NCBI GenBank assembly: GCA_965248175.1
Contig: OZ252093.1
Coordinates: 1,240,001 to 1,304,000 of the forward strand
Direction: 5' to 3'
Origin: VXPQ01 sp965248175
GTDB lineage: Bacteria; Bacteroidota; Rhodothermia; Rhodothermales; VXPQ01
DNA: 64,000 nt
The notes beneath the pieces were generated by a model. That model was not told the DNA's origin, did not search any database, and saw nothing but the letters and a program-made list of their open reading frames with translations. Below are positions 17,380 through 25,879 of this stretch, one piece after another. The translations under genes were made by a program, and so were the position numbers. The stretch's first letter is position 1. The number at the start of each line of letters is the position of its first letter.

Positions 17380-17982
17380 ATGGCTCGATATAGAGGCCCC
17401 AAACAGAAAGTTGCCCGGCGTTTCAAGGAACCGATTTTCGGTCCGAGTAAGGCGCTTGAGCGCAAGTTGTATCCGCCAGGCCAGCACGGACAGGGACGCC
17501 GGTCCAGAGAAAGTGAGTACGCCGTGCAGCTCAAGGAAAAACAAAAGGCGCGGTATACCTATGGCCTTCAGGAACGCCAGTTTCGCAACCTGTTCGAAAA
17601 GGCATCCCGAAAAAAAGGCGTCACCGGGGAAAACCTGCTGAAATTTTTGGAGGCCAGACTGGACAATACGGTGTTTCGCCTTGGTTTTGCGCGTACGAGG
17701 CGTCAGGCCCGGCAACTGGTAAACCATGGACATATCATGGTGAATGACCAGATCGTAAATATCCCGTCGGCGCAACTGCGCCCGGGTGATACGATTGCGA
17801 TTCGACCGAGGAGCCGCGCCATGCGGCCGATCGTGGAGTCGGTTGTGCAGAACCGACGGACTTTCGCTTGGCTCGAGGTCGATCGCGGCGATCTCCGAGG
17901 CAAAATGCTGGACATGCCGGCCCGGGAAGACATCCCGGAAAATATTCGCGAGCAGTTGATCGTCGAGTTGTATTCGAAGTAG
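17380..17982 (+). CDS. rpsD: 30S ribosomal protein S4, cysteine-free type
   Basis: S4 is a primary 16S rRNA binder and in E. coli the repressor of the alpha operon. The 200-residue product begins MARYRGPKQKVARRFKEPIF and contains the S4 RNA-binding domain ARLDNTVFRLGFARTRRQAR and LVNHGHIMVNDQIVNIPS. No cysteine is present in the N-terminal region, so this is the zinc-independent form. It is placed before rpoA. Confidence 0.97.
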   Translation: MARYRGPKQKVARRFKEPIFGPSKALERKLYPPGQHGQGRRSRESEYAVQLKEKQKARYTYGLQERQFRNLFEKASRKKGVTGENLLKFLEARLDNTVFRLGFARTRRQARQLVNHGHIMVNDQIVNIPSAQLRPGDTIAIRPRSRAMRPIVESVVQNRRTFAWLEVDRGDLRGKMLDMPAREDIPENIREQLIVELYSK

Positions 17983-18004
17983 TTGCCTGACGATTTTCGC
18001 CGAA

Positions 18005-18024
18005 CAGATGTGCTACGGCATCTG
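18005..18024 (+). promoter_or_regulatory. Stem-loop between rpsD and rpoA
   Basis: CAGATG (18005-18010) pairs with CATCTG (18019-18024); inside, GC pairs with GC around a TACG loop, with one bulged base. It lies 40 bases before the rpoA ATG, with no U-tract. A processing or pausing element is possible; this is an unsupported structural observation. Confidence 0.25.
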
Positions 18025-18063
18025 CTATTCCACTCTTGTAAGACTTTGACCGATTGAGAAGCC

Positions 18064-19044
18064 ATGAGCAATCATGTAATCCATATGCCGGACGGCATTC
18101 AGATTGAAGATGCATCGGAGTTTTCCGGGCGGTTTTCGTTGCAGCCCCTCGAACGCGGATACGGCGTAACGATTGGGAACGCGATGCGGCGTGTTCTTTT
18201 GTCGTCGCTCGAAGGCGTTGCCATTACGGGGGTGAAGATCGACGGCGTACAGCATGAGTTTTCAACGATTGAGGGCGTAACAGAGGATGTTGCCGATATC
18301 ATTCTGAACCTCAAGGAGGTGCGTTTTCGTGCTATCGAAGAGGCGGAAGACGGTACCATTCACCTTGTAATCAGGGGTCCTGGTTCTTACACGGCCAAGG
18401 ATATAGGCGCCGCCACGAATGATTACGAAGTGCTCAATCCGGATCATCATATCGCCACACTGGATGAAAATGCGGCGCTGAACATAGAATTGCGTATTGA
18501 GTGTGGCAGGGGGTACATACCTGCTGACGAAAACAAGCGCGCCGACGATCCGATTGGTGTGATCGCCATTGATGCTGTCTTTACACCCATTCGGAATGTC
18601 AAGTATTCGGTCAAGACGACGCGCGTCGGGCATAAGATCGACTACGAATACCTTACGATGGAGATCGAAACGGACGGTTCCATTTCGGCAGAGGGGGCGC
18701 TGATGCAGGCTGCGACCATTCTACGGAATCATGTGGACCTGTTTATTTCGATGGATAGCGTACCCGATCCTACCGAAAAGGCAGAGGTCGTCGATACGGA
18801 AACACAGCGTATTCGCGAATTGCTTGTGCAACCCGTGGACGAACTGGACCTGTCCGTCCGTGCGCAGAATTGTCTGAAGGCTGCCAATATCACGAATATC
18901 GGCGATCTTGTCAGTCGAGAGGAATCAGAGATGCTGAAATTCCGGAATTTCGGACGCAAATCGTTGCAGGAACTGGTTCACGTGCTTAGTGATCGGGGTC
19001 TGCATTTTGGGATGAGCGAGGAAAAACACGAGGAAAAGGCGTAG
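18064..19044 (+). CDS. rpoA: DNA-directed RNA polymerase subunit alpha
   Basis: Alpha dimerises to scaffold beta and beta-prime, and its C-terminal domain binds UP elements and activators. The 326-residue protein shows the alpha-NTD signature (LERGYGVTIGNAMRRVLLSS, EGVAITGVKIDGVQHEFSTI) and the alpha-CTD helix-hairpin-helix segment (LDLSVRAQNCLKAANITNIG, FGRKSLQELVHVLSDRGLHF). An acidic-basic tail (EEKHEEKA) ends it. rplQ starts nine bases later. Confidence 0.98.
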   Translation: MSNHVIHMPDGIQIEDASEFSGRFSLQPLERGYGVTIGNAMRRVLLSSLEGVAITGVKIDGVQHEFSTIEGVTEDVADIILNLKEVRFRAIEEAEDGTIHLVIRGPGSYTAKDIGAATNDYEVLNPDHHIATLDENAALNIELRIECGRGYIPADENKRADDPIGVIAIDAVFTPIRNVKYSVKTTRVGHKIDYEYLTMEIETDGSISAEGALMQAATILRNHVDLFISMDSVPDPTEKAEVVDTETQRIRELLVQPVDELDLSVRAQNCLKAANITNIGDLVSREESEMLKFRNFGRKSLQELVHVLSDRGLHFGMSEEKHEEKA

Positions 19045-19053
19045 TCGGATATT

Positions 19054-19701
19054 ATGAGACACCAGAGAAAGCGACACAAACTTGGGCGCAACGCATCCCA
19101 TCGAAAGGCTACGCTCATAGCGTTGGGCAATGCGTTGATCACACACAAGCGCGTTACGACGACGGTGCCGCGGGCCAAGGCCCTGCGCACCTTCATCGAG
19201 CCCATTCTTACCCGGGCCAAAGACGATTCGCAGCATAATCGTCGGCAGGCGTTTCGGCATCTGCGGGACAAGCAGGCCGTCACGACACTGTTCACCGAAG
19301 TGGCCGAAAAGATTGGAGAGCGCCCGGGCGGGTATACGCGCGTTGTCAGGATTGGTCGCCGCGCAGGAGATGCCGCTCCTATGGCTATCATCGAGCTTGT
19401 GGATTACAATGAGACGGATGAAACGACCGGAGCCGGATCGCAGCAAAGCAGTAAACGGACACGCCGTGGTGGCCGCCGCAGCAGCAAGTCAGTGACGCCG
19501 GCGACAACGAAGCAAGCAGACGAAATCCCTGCGGCGGAGGCCCCCGGGGATTCCAGCGAGCAGGAGGCAGTGCATGAGGAGCCGGAGGAAGAGGTGAACG
19601 AGACGGAAGTACCTGCTCCGAAGACATCTGACACGAAGCCGGAGGCCTCTGAGGATACAAAGAAGAAGCCGACCGGTAAGGCTTCGGAAACCTCCTCGTA
19701 G
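19054..19701 (+). CDS. rplQ: 50S ribosomal protein L17 with long low-complexity tail
   Basis: L17 lies at the exit side of the large subunit. Residues 1 to about 119 are a normal L17 (RHQRKRHKLGRNASHRKATL, TTVPRAKALRTFIEPILTRA, GYTRVVRIGRRAGDAAPMAI). From about residue 120 to 215 there is an extra region rich in Ser, Thr, Glu, Pro and Lys (for example EEPEEEVNETEVPAP), with no sign of a folded domain, roughly doubling the usual size. C-terminal additions on L17 occur in Bacteroidota, but this one is long. It is the last gene of the ribosomal super-operon; an IS256-family element begins 51 bases after its stop. Confidence 0.95.
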   Translation: MRHQRKRHKLGRNASHRKATLIALGNALITHKRVTTTVPRAKALRTFIEPILTRAKDDSQHNRRQAFRHLRDKQAVTTLFTEVAEKIGERPGGYTRVVRIGRRAGDAAPMAIIELVDYNETDETTGAGSQQSSKRTRRGGRRSSKSVTPATTKQADEIPAAEAPGDSSEQEAVHEEPEEEVNETEVPAPKTSDTKPEASEDTKKKPTGKASETSS

Positions 19702-19744
19702 ATAGCCGACAACAAGATCGGGGATTACGATAGGACTTGGTGCA

Positions 19745-19752
19745 TCGCCGTG
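19745..19752. repeat. Left copy of the IS256-family target-site duplication
   Basis: TCGCCGTG immediately outside the left inverted repeat. It is identical to 21081-21088 on the right, which defines the exact insertion site. Confidence 0.93.
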
Positions 19753-21080
19753 GGGCGTGTCCCGTAAACTGTGTAAGTGGTCAATCGTACACATAGTTTC
19801 ATCAGGAGGTGAAGACGATGACCGAACTTACAGACAAACAGCAGGCTCTTCTGGAGGAGTTGCTGAAGGATTTCAAGGGGGACGCGCGGGACCTATTCGG
19901 CGAGGGGGGCTTGCTCAAGACGATAGGCAAGCGTGCTCTCGAGGCGGCATTGGAGGGGGAGCTGACGCATCATCTCGGCTACCCTGCTCACGATCGGTCG
20001 GGTCGCGGCAGCGGCAATTCCCGTAACGGACGCACTGCGAAGCGGCTCGAGAGCGAGTCGGGTTCGCTGGATCTGGAGGTTCCTCGCGATCGCAACGGCA
20101 GTTTCGAGCCCAGGATCGTAGAGAAGCGCCAGCGCCGGGTAGCGGGCCTGGACGACGTGATCGTGTATCTCTACGCGCAGGGCCAGAGCACGCGGGCTAT
20201 CCAGGACACGTTGAAGCGTCTCTACGGCGCGGAGGTCTCCTCTACGCTTGTTTCGGAGGTTACCGCAAGCGTTCTCGAGGAAGTGAGCGCATGGCAGGCT
20301 CGTCCTCTGGAGCGGGTGTATCCTGTCGTGTACTTCGACGCCTTGTTCGTAAAGTCTCGCGAGGAGGGATCGGTGAAGAGGCGCGCGGTCTACGTGGCGC
20401 TGGCGATAGACATTGAAGGAGAGAAAAAGGTGCTTGGCCTTTGGATCGCTCCGACGGAGGGAGCCGTTTCGTGGCTCACCATCTTCGGCGAGTTGAAGGC
20501 GCGGGGCATGGAGGACTGTTTCATTGCGTGCGTGGACGGTTTGAAGGGTCTTCCCGAGGCGATAGAGACGGTCTTTCCCCGTGCGCGGGTGCAGTTGTGC
20601 GTGGTGCACCAGGTGCGCAAGAGCCTGCGCTACGTGCCTTGGAAGGAGCGCAAGCCGGTGGCGTCGTCTTTGCGCGCGGTCTACGCAGCGCCGAGCGAAG
20701 AGGCCGCTCTCGCGGCGCTCGAGGCTTTCGAGAGACAATGGAGCGAGAAGTACCCGGCTATCGCTCCGCTCTGGAGGAAGGACTGGGAGCGTCTGGCGCC
20801 TTTCTTCGACTATGCGCCTGCGATCCGCAAGGTGGTCTACACCACCAATGCGATCGAATCGCTGAACTACAGCCTGCGCAAAATCGTCAAGGGACGGGGC
20901 GCTTTCCCCAACGACGACGCGGTGCGCAAGCTGCTCTACCTGGGCCTGCGCGAAGCCGCGAAGAAATGGAAGCGACCGATCCGGGACTGGAAGGCTGCCC
21001 TCAACCAGTTCGTCATACTCTATGGAGACAGAGTCCCCATAGATCAATAAATTCACTTACACAGTTAAGCGGACACGCCC
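19753..21080. mobile_element. Intact IS256-family insertion sequence, 1328 bp, with 8-bp target duplication
   Basis: The ends are inverted repeats. The left end begins GGGCGTGTCCCGTAAACTGT and the complement of the right end begins GGGCGTGTCCGCTTAACTGT, matching at all but a few of the first 28 positions. The octamer TCGCCGTG occurs directly outside both ends, at 19745-19752 and 21081-21088. An 8-9 bp target duplication, about 1.3 kb total and one DDE transposase are the normal IS256-family format. Perfect repeats and an unbroken transposase imply a recent, possibly still active insertion. It separates rplQ from the symporter genes. Confidence 0.95.
19818..21050 (+). CDS. IS256-family transposase
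   Basis: This is a DDE transposase of the mutator-type class that moves its element by a copy-out route. The ATG at 19818 has AGGAGG eight bases upstream, giving 410 residues; an in-frame GTG at 19809 lies within that ribosome-binding site. The catalytic triad is visible: D174 in YFDALFVKSR, D240 in ACVDGLKGLPE and E347 in TTNAIESLNYSLRK. The N-terminal part has the family segment GELTHHLGYP and SGRGSGNSRNGR. No frameshift or stop is present, so it is likely functional. The antisense strand is also open over most of its length, a composition artefact. Confidence 0.96.
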   Translation: MTELTDKQQALLEELLKDFKGDARDLFGEGGLLKTIGKRALEAALEGELTHHLGYPAHDRSGRGSGNSRNGRTAKRLESESGSLDLEVPRDRNGSFEPRIVEKRQRRVAGLDDVIVYLYAQGQSTRAIQDTLKRLYGAEVSSTLVSEVTASVLEEVSAWQARPLERVYPVVYFDALFVKSREEGSVKRRAVYVALAIDIEGEKKVLGLWIAPTEGAVSWLTIFGELKARGMEDCFIACVDGLKGLPEAIETVFPRARVQLCVVHQVRKSLRYVPWKERKPVASSLRAVYAAPSEEAALAALEAFERQWSEKYPAIAPLWRKDWERLAPFFDYAPAIRKVVYTTNAIESLNYSLRKIVKGRGAFPNDDAVRKLLYLGLREAAKKWKRPIRDWKAALNQFVILYGDRVPIDQ

Positions 21081-21088
21081 TCGCCGTG
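21081..21088. repeat. Right copy of the IS256-family target-site duplication
   Basis: TCGCCGTG immediately outside the right inverted repeat, identical to the left copy. Removing the element and one copy rejoins the rplQ downstream region to the leader of the symporter operon. Confidence 0.93.
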
Positions 21089-21109
21089 TCGCCCTTCGTA
21101 TCTTCCTCC

Positions 21110-21343
21110 ATGTCTCCTTCATCTCCTCCACGTCGCCGATTTCTTCCGCGCACCCGTGACGGGCGCATTGTAACCTTTGCCTTCGTAGCGCTGTTTCTGC
21201 TCGCGATGCCACCGGTTACACATGCTTTTCTAAACCGGATAGAGCCGTCTTTCTTCGGAGTGCCTTTTTTATATGTGGCGCTATTTGTTGTCTATGTGGC
21301 GCTCATCGCCGTTCTGATCCTGGCGTATCGACGAGGCGTATAG
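21110..21343 (+). CDS. Small two-helix membrane protein, symporter accessory subunit type
   Basis: This 77-residue protein has a basic cytosolic start (PPRRRFLPRTRDGR), a first membrane span around IVTFAFVALFLLAMPP, a short loop ending FFGVPF and a second span ending VALIAVLILAYRRGV. Small proteins of this shape (DUF3311-like) are commonly encoded directly before a sodium:solute symporter, and one starts 36 bases downstream. The ATG at 21110 lies 21 bases after the IS target duplication, so the IS element sits in its 5-prime leader and may have displaced or supplied its promoter. Assignment to DUF3311 is by shape and context only. Confidence 0.8.
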   Translation: MSPSSPPRRRFLPRTRDGRIVTFAFVALFLLAMPPVTHAFLNRIEPSFFGVPFLYVALFVVYVALIAVLILAYRRGV

Positions 21344-21379
21344 TCATCGGAGACATTTGTTTACCTTAGTTAGGGCCGT

Positions 21380-22864
21380 ATGATGGAAACCTGGGTTGTT
21401 GCCACCGGCCTGATTTTTATCTACTTGCTGGTCACGCTCGGGTTGGCCGTAGTGGCGGGCCGTCGTTCGACGGTCGATATGGAGGATTTCTTTCTCTACG
21501 GACGCCGAGCCGGGTTCGTGGTGCTTTATCTTACGGTCGTCGCCACCTTCCACTCGGCGTTTGCCTTTCTCGGCTCGGGCGGCTTCTTCTTTACGCACGG
21601 GATCGGTTTCTGGGCTGCAGGGGCGTGGACGGTGCTTGTCGGCGCCATCACGTACGTACTCGGTTCCCGCATCTGGGCGCTTGGCAAAGCTTTCGGGTAC
21701 GTTACGCCGGCGGATATGCTCGCTGACTTTTACGAGTCGGAAGCAGTGCGTATAGCGGTCGCTATCGTCTCCGTGGTGTTCACCATTCTCTACATCCAGG
21801 TGCAAGCGATTGCCCTCGGCTACATCATGGATGTGGCCTCCGGTGGGCGTATCCCCTTCGAGATCGGCGTTATTGTCATGCTCGTCGTTGCGGTCGTACA
21901 CCTTATGATCGGGGGATTGCGTGCGGTCTACTGGACCGATGTGTTACAAGGGGTCTGGATGTATATCGCTATCTGGGCGGGAGCCCTCGTGCTCTCCTTC
22001 GAACTTTTCGGCGGTCCGTTGGAATTGTGGCGGCACGTTGCCGCGGAGCGGCCCGATCTGCTCACACTTCCGGGTCCCTCGGGGTTTTTTACGCCCGGCA
22101 TGTGGATTGGGATGGTGATCACGCTCTCCTTCGGGATCGTTTTCCAGCCGCACATGATGATTCGCTATTACACGGCAGTGGATGGCAAGACGCTCAAACT
22201 TCTCGGCGCAACCACGCCTATCTATTTGATGACACTTTATATTCCTGCAGCACTTGTAGGGCTGGGTGGAGCGGTGGTGATGCCGGAATTGGAGGCGGCC
22301 GACCGCATTTTTCCCGAATTGCTTTTCGCATATGCTCCGGCGTGGCTTACCGGCGTCATTCTTGCCGGGGCTGCGGCTGCCGCCATGTCCACGCTGGATT
22401 CGATCCTGCACGCTAACATGACTGTGCTCACGCGCGATGTGTACCAGCGCTATGTGGCACGGGGAAAAAGTCAGGCGCACTACGTTTTCGTTGGGCGCAT
22501 CATTGTGCTTGCACTTCTTGTGGCAGCCTGCATTCTTTCGCTGTCGAAGAGCGGTTTACTCGTTCACATCATCACGTTATCCGGTGCAGGCGCCCTCCAA
22601 CTCATGCCTGCCATTATTGGTATATGTTTCCCCGGTGGCCGCTCGCTCAGTCGGGCGGGTGTACTGGCAGGGTTGGCCGTCGGGTTGGTCGTACTCTGGC
22701 TTACATTGATCGTATTTCCCAATCCGTTAGACATACACGGTGGGTTGTGGGCCCTGCTTGCGAACGCAGTGGTTGCTGTGGGTGTCTCCTGTATGACGCC
22801 GCGGCCCTCCGGCGAAACGGTTGCGCGCGTTCACGGCGAGCTGGAGCGCTTCATAGCGCAATGA
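21380..22864 (+). CDS. Sodium:solute symporter (SSS) family protein
   Basis: This is a multi-spanning inner-membrane transporter of 494 residues with about 13 hydrophobic segments, in the size range of the SSS family, which couples Na+ entry to uptake of sugars, organic acids or amino acids. Family features include the N-terminal DFFLYGRRAGF segment, GGLRAVYWTDVLQGVWM around the sixth span and AAAAMSTLDSILHANMTVLT in the core helix 8 region. The substrate cannot be read from sequence. ATG ATG codons at 21380 and 21383 are alternative starts. It forms an apparent pair with the small membrane protein upstream. Confidence 0.9.
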   Translation: MMETWVVATGLIFIYLLVTLGLAVVAGRRSTVDMEDFFLYGRRAGFVVLYLTVVATFHSAFAFLGSGGFFFTHGIGFWAAGAWTVLVGAITYVLGSRIWALGKAFGYVTPADMLADFYESEAVRIAVAIVSVVFTILYIQVQAIALGYIMDVASGGRIPFEIGVIVMLVVAVVHLMIGGLRAVYWTDVLQGVWMYIAIWAGALVLSFELFGGPLELWRHVAAERPDLLTLPGPSGFFTPGMWIGMVITLSFGIVFQPHMMIRYYTAVDGKTLKLLGATTPIYLMTLYIPAALVGLGGAVVMPELEAADRIFPELLFAYAPAWLTGVILAGAAAAAMSTLDSILHANMTVLTRDVYQRYVARGKSQAHYVFVGRIIVLALLVAACILSLSKSGLLVHIITLSGAGALQLMPAIIGICFPGGRSLSRAGVLAGLAVGLVVLWLTLIVFPNPLDIHGGLWALLANAVVAVGVSCMTPRPSGETVARVHGELERFIAQ

Positions 22865-22934
22865 AAGGTTCATCGGGATGGCGGCCGGTTTACACATCGC
22901 CCCATGTCTGATCGTTTTATGAACCTTCCTGTTT

Positions 22935-22962
22935 TTTGTACGGGACATTGTTCCGGTACAAA
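22935..22962. promoter_or_regulatory. Hairpin or operator-like inverted repeat upstream of rel/spoT
   Basis: TTTGTAC (22935-22941) is complementary to GTACAAA (22956-22962), and the inner GGGAC and GTTCC can extend the stem with one wobble and one bulge around an ATT loop. There is no U-tract on the + strand. It sits in the 100-200 base leader before the (p)ppGpp synthetase gene, after the symporter stop. It could be a protein-binding palindrome or a leader hairpin. Confidence 0.3.
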
Positions 22963-23078
22963 TGCGCACGCTCCGGGGATGCCGTCTCCAACGGTATTCT
23001 TCCTCGAATACTCTGCGGGGAAACCGCACGCAGGCAGCGAGATTTAATCTTTTAGACGTTGCTATTCGTGGCGGCCGC

Positions 23079-25364
23079 ATGCGGTCGCACGAATATACCG
23101 ATGGTTCTTCCAGCCATTCCATGTTGCGTGCTTCTTCCATCCTGAGCCATACCGACTTGCAAGTCGAACCGGAATTCGAAGCCGGGCTCGACGAATTGCT
23201 TGATGCGTGCCGCCAATCTCTGCGGTCGGTGGATGAAGAAATGATCCGCCGTGCCTTCATGCTGGGCTACTGGGCGCATCGCAACGATCGGCGAGCCTCG
23301 GGGGAACGATTCATTGCCCACCCGCTCGAGGTGGCTGTGATCGTGGCCAGGGATATCGGGTTTGATGACATAAGCGTCGTCTCAGCGCTATTGCACGACA
23401 CAGTGGAAGACACTGAGTTTTCCCTGGACCTGATACGGGAAGAGTTCGGCGATACCGTGTCCAACATCGTCGATGGATTGACCAAGATACGGGGGGTTTC
23501 CTGGAGCCGCGAACTGGGTCAGGCCGAAAATGTCCGCAAGCTCATGCTTTCCATGGCGACGGACGTTCGCGTCATTCTCATAAAGTTTGCGGACCGTTTG
23601 CATAATCTCCGCACCATCGGGTCACTTCCTAAGCAGAAGCAACTCAAGATTGCGAGCGAGACCCTGGATCTCTTTGCGCCGCTCGCCCATCGTTTCGGGT
23701 TGAACGCCATCAAGGCCGAGCTGGAAGATATTTCTCTGAAAATCCTCTACCCGGAGGAATACCGCGATATTGCGCGAAGCCTGCAGGCGTCCAAAGTCGA
23801 GCGGGACGGCTATGTGGACCGTTTTATCAAACCTTTGCGGGAGCGCCTTGAGAGCGATCGCTTCGATTTCGAGATGGCCGGCCGATCGAAGAATATCTAT
23901 TCGATCTGGCAGAAAATGAAGCAGAAGGATAAGTTGATTGAAGAGATATACGACTTGCTTGCCATTCGTATAGTCCTGAAAAGCACCGAGAAAAAAGGGA
24001 AAGAAGATTGCTGGAGGGTGTATTCGATCGTTACGGACTTGTACAAACCGTTGCCGGAGCGCTTCCGGGATTTTATTTCAGTGCCCAAGTCCAACGGCTA
24101 CCAGAGTCTGCACACGACGGTTCTTGGTCCAACAGGGCGACGGGTGGAGGTGCAGATTCGCACGGAAGAAATGCATGCCATCGCCGAGCGCGGTGTGGCG
24201 GCACACTGGAAGTACAAGGAACCCGTGAGTGATAAGGACCGGGGGATGGAGCAATTTCTTGTATGGGTGCGGGATATTCTTGAAAACCCCAACCCCGAAC
24301 ATGCCGCGGAGTTTGTCAAGGAGTTCCGGCTCAATCTGTACGACGAAGAAATATATATTTTCACCCCCAAGGGGGATTTGATGACACTACCTCGTAATGC
24401 GACCCCTATCGATTTTGCATTTCAGGTGCATACTGAAATAGGTATGCACTGCATCGGGGCGAAAGTGAACGGCAGGATGGTGCCGCTTTCGTACAAACTC
24501 CAGAGTGGCGATCAGGTGGAGGTCATTACATCAAAGAAGCAAACGCCGAATCCGGACTGGATGAGGTTTGTCGTTACGCACAAGGCGCGCAGCAGAATAC
24601 GACACTTAATCAATGAGAAGCGGCGTCGCAGCGTTGACCTGGGCCGGGAAATGCTCGAGAAAAAACTCGACAAGGCCGGCCTGGATGTCGAAGAGCAAAA
24701 GTTGCGAAGAGCAGCCAACCGGCTCAAGTTTCCGAACACCCAACAAATGTTCTATGAGATTGGAACGGGGCTTTTCGATGCAAAGGATTTTGTGGAGTTT
24801 ATCAGGAACGAGTCCCGTGGGCGAAAGGAAGAGGAAGAAGAGTCCGCCGGGGAGGATGCTCTTCGGTTGCGGTACGAAAATTTCCTGGATTCGGCTCAGG
24901 TGGCAGCTCGCCCGGCTCTCGAAATCGACGGCGAATTGCATACAGATATTGTCACGCGGTATGCATCTTGCTGCAATCCCATCCCCGGCGACGATGTTTT
25001 AGGCTACATAAGTCGCAGCGACGGCATAAAGATTCATCGCATGAATTGCCGGAACGCTCCCAGCCTGCTCGTAAACCATCCCGACCGCATCGTATCGGTG
25101 GAATGGAGCAGGCAGAAAGACGTGCAATTCCTGTCCGGCTTGCGCGTGATAGGAGAGGATCGCGTGGGTATGGTAAGTGATATCACGACCGTTATTTCCA
25201 AAAATCTGAAAACAAATATTCGTTCCATCACGGTGGATTCCGAGGATGGCGTTTTTGAAGGCACGATCGTGTGCTCAGTAACGGATTTGTCGCATCTTCG
25301 TCGTCTTATCGAGCGGCTAAAGCGCGTCGACGGGATTCACGGAGTGTACCGGTTTGAGGAGTGA
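23079..25364 (+). CDS. rel: Bifunctional (p)ppGpp synthetase/hydrolase, RelA/SpoT family
   Basis: This enzyme makes and degrades the stringent-response alarmone (p)ppGpp. Domains in order: HD hydrolase with HPLEVAV and the metal motif LLHDTVEDT (H106-D107 from this start), the synthetase domain with EEIYDLLAIRIV and ISVPKSNGYQSLHTTVLGP, TGS (IYIFTPKGDLMTLPRNATPI), a linker, the conserved-cysteine region (YASCCNPIPGDDV ... HRMNC) and a C-terminal ACT domain (LRVIGEDRVGMVSDITTVIS). The HD motif is intact, so hydrolase activity is expected. Start uncertain: 22962 (800 residues), 23079 (761) and 23121 (747) are all in frame without a good Shine-Dalgarno sequence. Confidence 0.95.
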   Translation: MRSHEYTDGSSSHSMLRASSILSHTDLQVEPEFEAGLDELLDACRQSLRSVDEEMIRRAFMLGYWAHRNDRRASGERFIAHPLEVAVIVARDIGFDDISVVSALLHDTVEDTEFSLDLIREEFGDTVSNIVDGLTKIRGVSWSRELGQAENVRKLMLSMATDVRVILIKFADRLHNLRTIGSLPKQKQLKIASETLDLFAPLAHRFGLNAIKAELEDISLKILYPEEYRDIARSLQASKVERDGYVDRFIKPLRERLESDRFDFEMAGRSKNIYSIWQKMKQKDKLIEEIYDLLAIRIVLKSTEKKGKEDCWRVYSIVTDLYKPLPERFRDFISVPKSNGYQSLHTTVLGPTGRRVEVQIRTEEMHAIAERGVAAHWKYKEPVSDKDRGMEQFLVWVRDILENPNPEHAAEFVKEFRLNLYDEEIYIFTPKGDLMTLPRNATPIDFAFQVHTEIGMHCIGAKVNGRMVPLSYKLQSGDQVEVITSKKQTPNPDWMRFVVTHKARSRIRHLINEKRRRSVDLGREMLEKKLDKAGLDVEEQKLRRAANRLKFPNTQQMFYEIGTGLFDAKDFVEFIRNESRGRKEEEEESAGEDALRLRYENFLDSAQVAARPALEIDGELHTDIVTRYASCCNPIPGDDVLGYISRSDGIKIHRMNCRNAPSLLVNHPDRIVSVEWSRQKDVQFLSGLRVIGEDRVGMVSDITTVISKNLKTNIRSITVDSEDGVFEGTIVCSVTDLSHLRRLIERLKRVDGIHGVYRFEE

Positions 25365-25473
25365 TGGGCCCTTTTTGTCCATGGGTCTTGTATGTCGCGT
25401 CCTTTTTGCCGTAAACTACTGCTCGTTTTTTGCCGATAAGTTCATTTATAACAGAAGGTTAAGGACTACTGTC

Positions 25474-25866
25474 ATGCCTGATGCATCCAGTACGCAGACC
25501 CGGAAAGATGTGGCTCGTCGGGTTGCGGAATCCATGGGCGAGCCGGTTTACAAAGCGGAACCCTGGGTTCGAGCGGTCATCCATGCCATCCGCGATATAA
25601 TGATCGATGCCGATCCGGAGGTCCGCATTGAGTTGCGCGATTTTGGCGTATTCGAGGTCAAGAAGACCAAAGCCAGGCCGAAGGCCCGCAATCCGAGAAC
25701 GAACCAGACGATTTTCATACCTGGTCGGCGCAAGACGCATTTCAGACCGGGCAAGCGGCTGAGGAAGGTGTTGCAGACGCCCCTGTCCGAATCGACACAT
25801 CGGATCCCGGATGAACATATAGCCGGCGATCCCATGCATACCCCTGATGCTGCCGAAGCATCGTAG
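25474..25866 (+). CDS. HU/IHF-family DNA-binding protein
   Basis: This is a small histone-like protein that would bend or coat DNA as a dimer. The 130-residue product has the family order: helical N-terminus (TRKDVARRVAESMGEPVYKA), core strand region RIELRDFGVFEVKKTKAR and the DNA-contacting beta-arm PKARNPRTNQTIFIPGRRKT, followed by FRPGKRLRKVL. It has a non-conserved tail of about 30 residues beyond the usual HU end. ATG at 25474 with AAGG a little upstream; the longer open frame from 25354 overlaps rel and was rejected. ruvX follows closely. Confidence 0.92.
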   Translation: MPDASSTQTRKDVARRVAESMGEPVYKAEPWVRAVIHAIRDIMIDADPEVRIELRDFGVFEVKKTKARPKARNPRTNQTIFIPGRRKTHFRPGKRLRKVLQTPLSESTHRIPDEHIAGDPMHTPDAAEAS

Positions 25867-25879
25867 GCTCTCCGGTTGT

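Noticed and set aside
19893..21056. Minus-strand open frame of 387 codons over the IS256-type element
   Set aside because: Antisense of an intact transposase with a full DDE triad; no ribosome-binding site or family features.
22962..23078. Longest rel/spoT frame starting at 22962
   Set aside because: The added residues are unlike Rel proteins, overlap a hairpin and have no Shine-Dalgarno sequence; later starts give the usual length.
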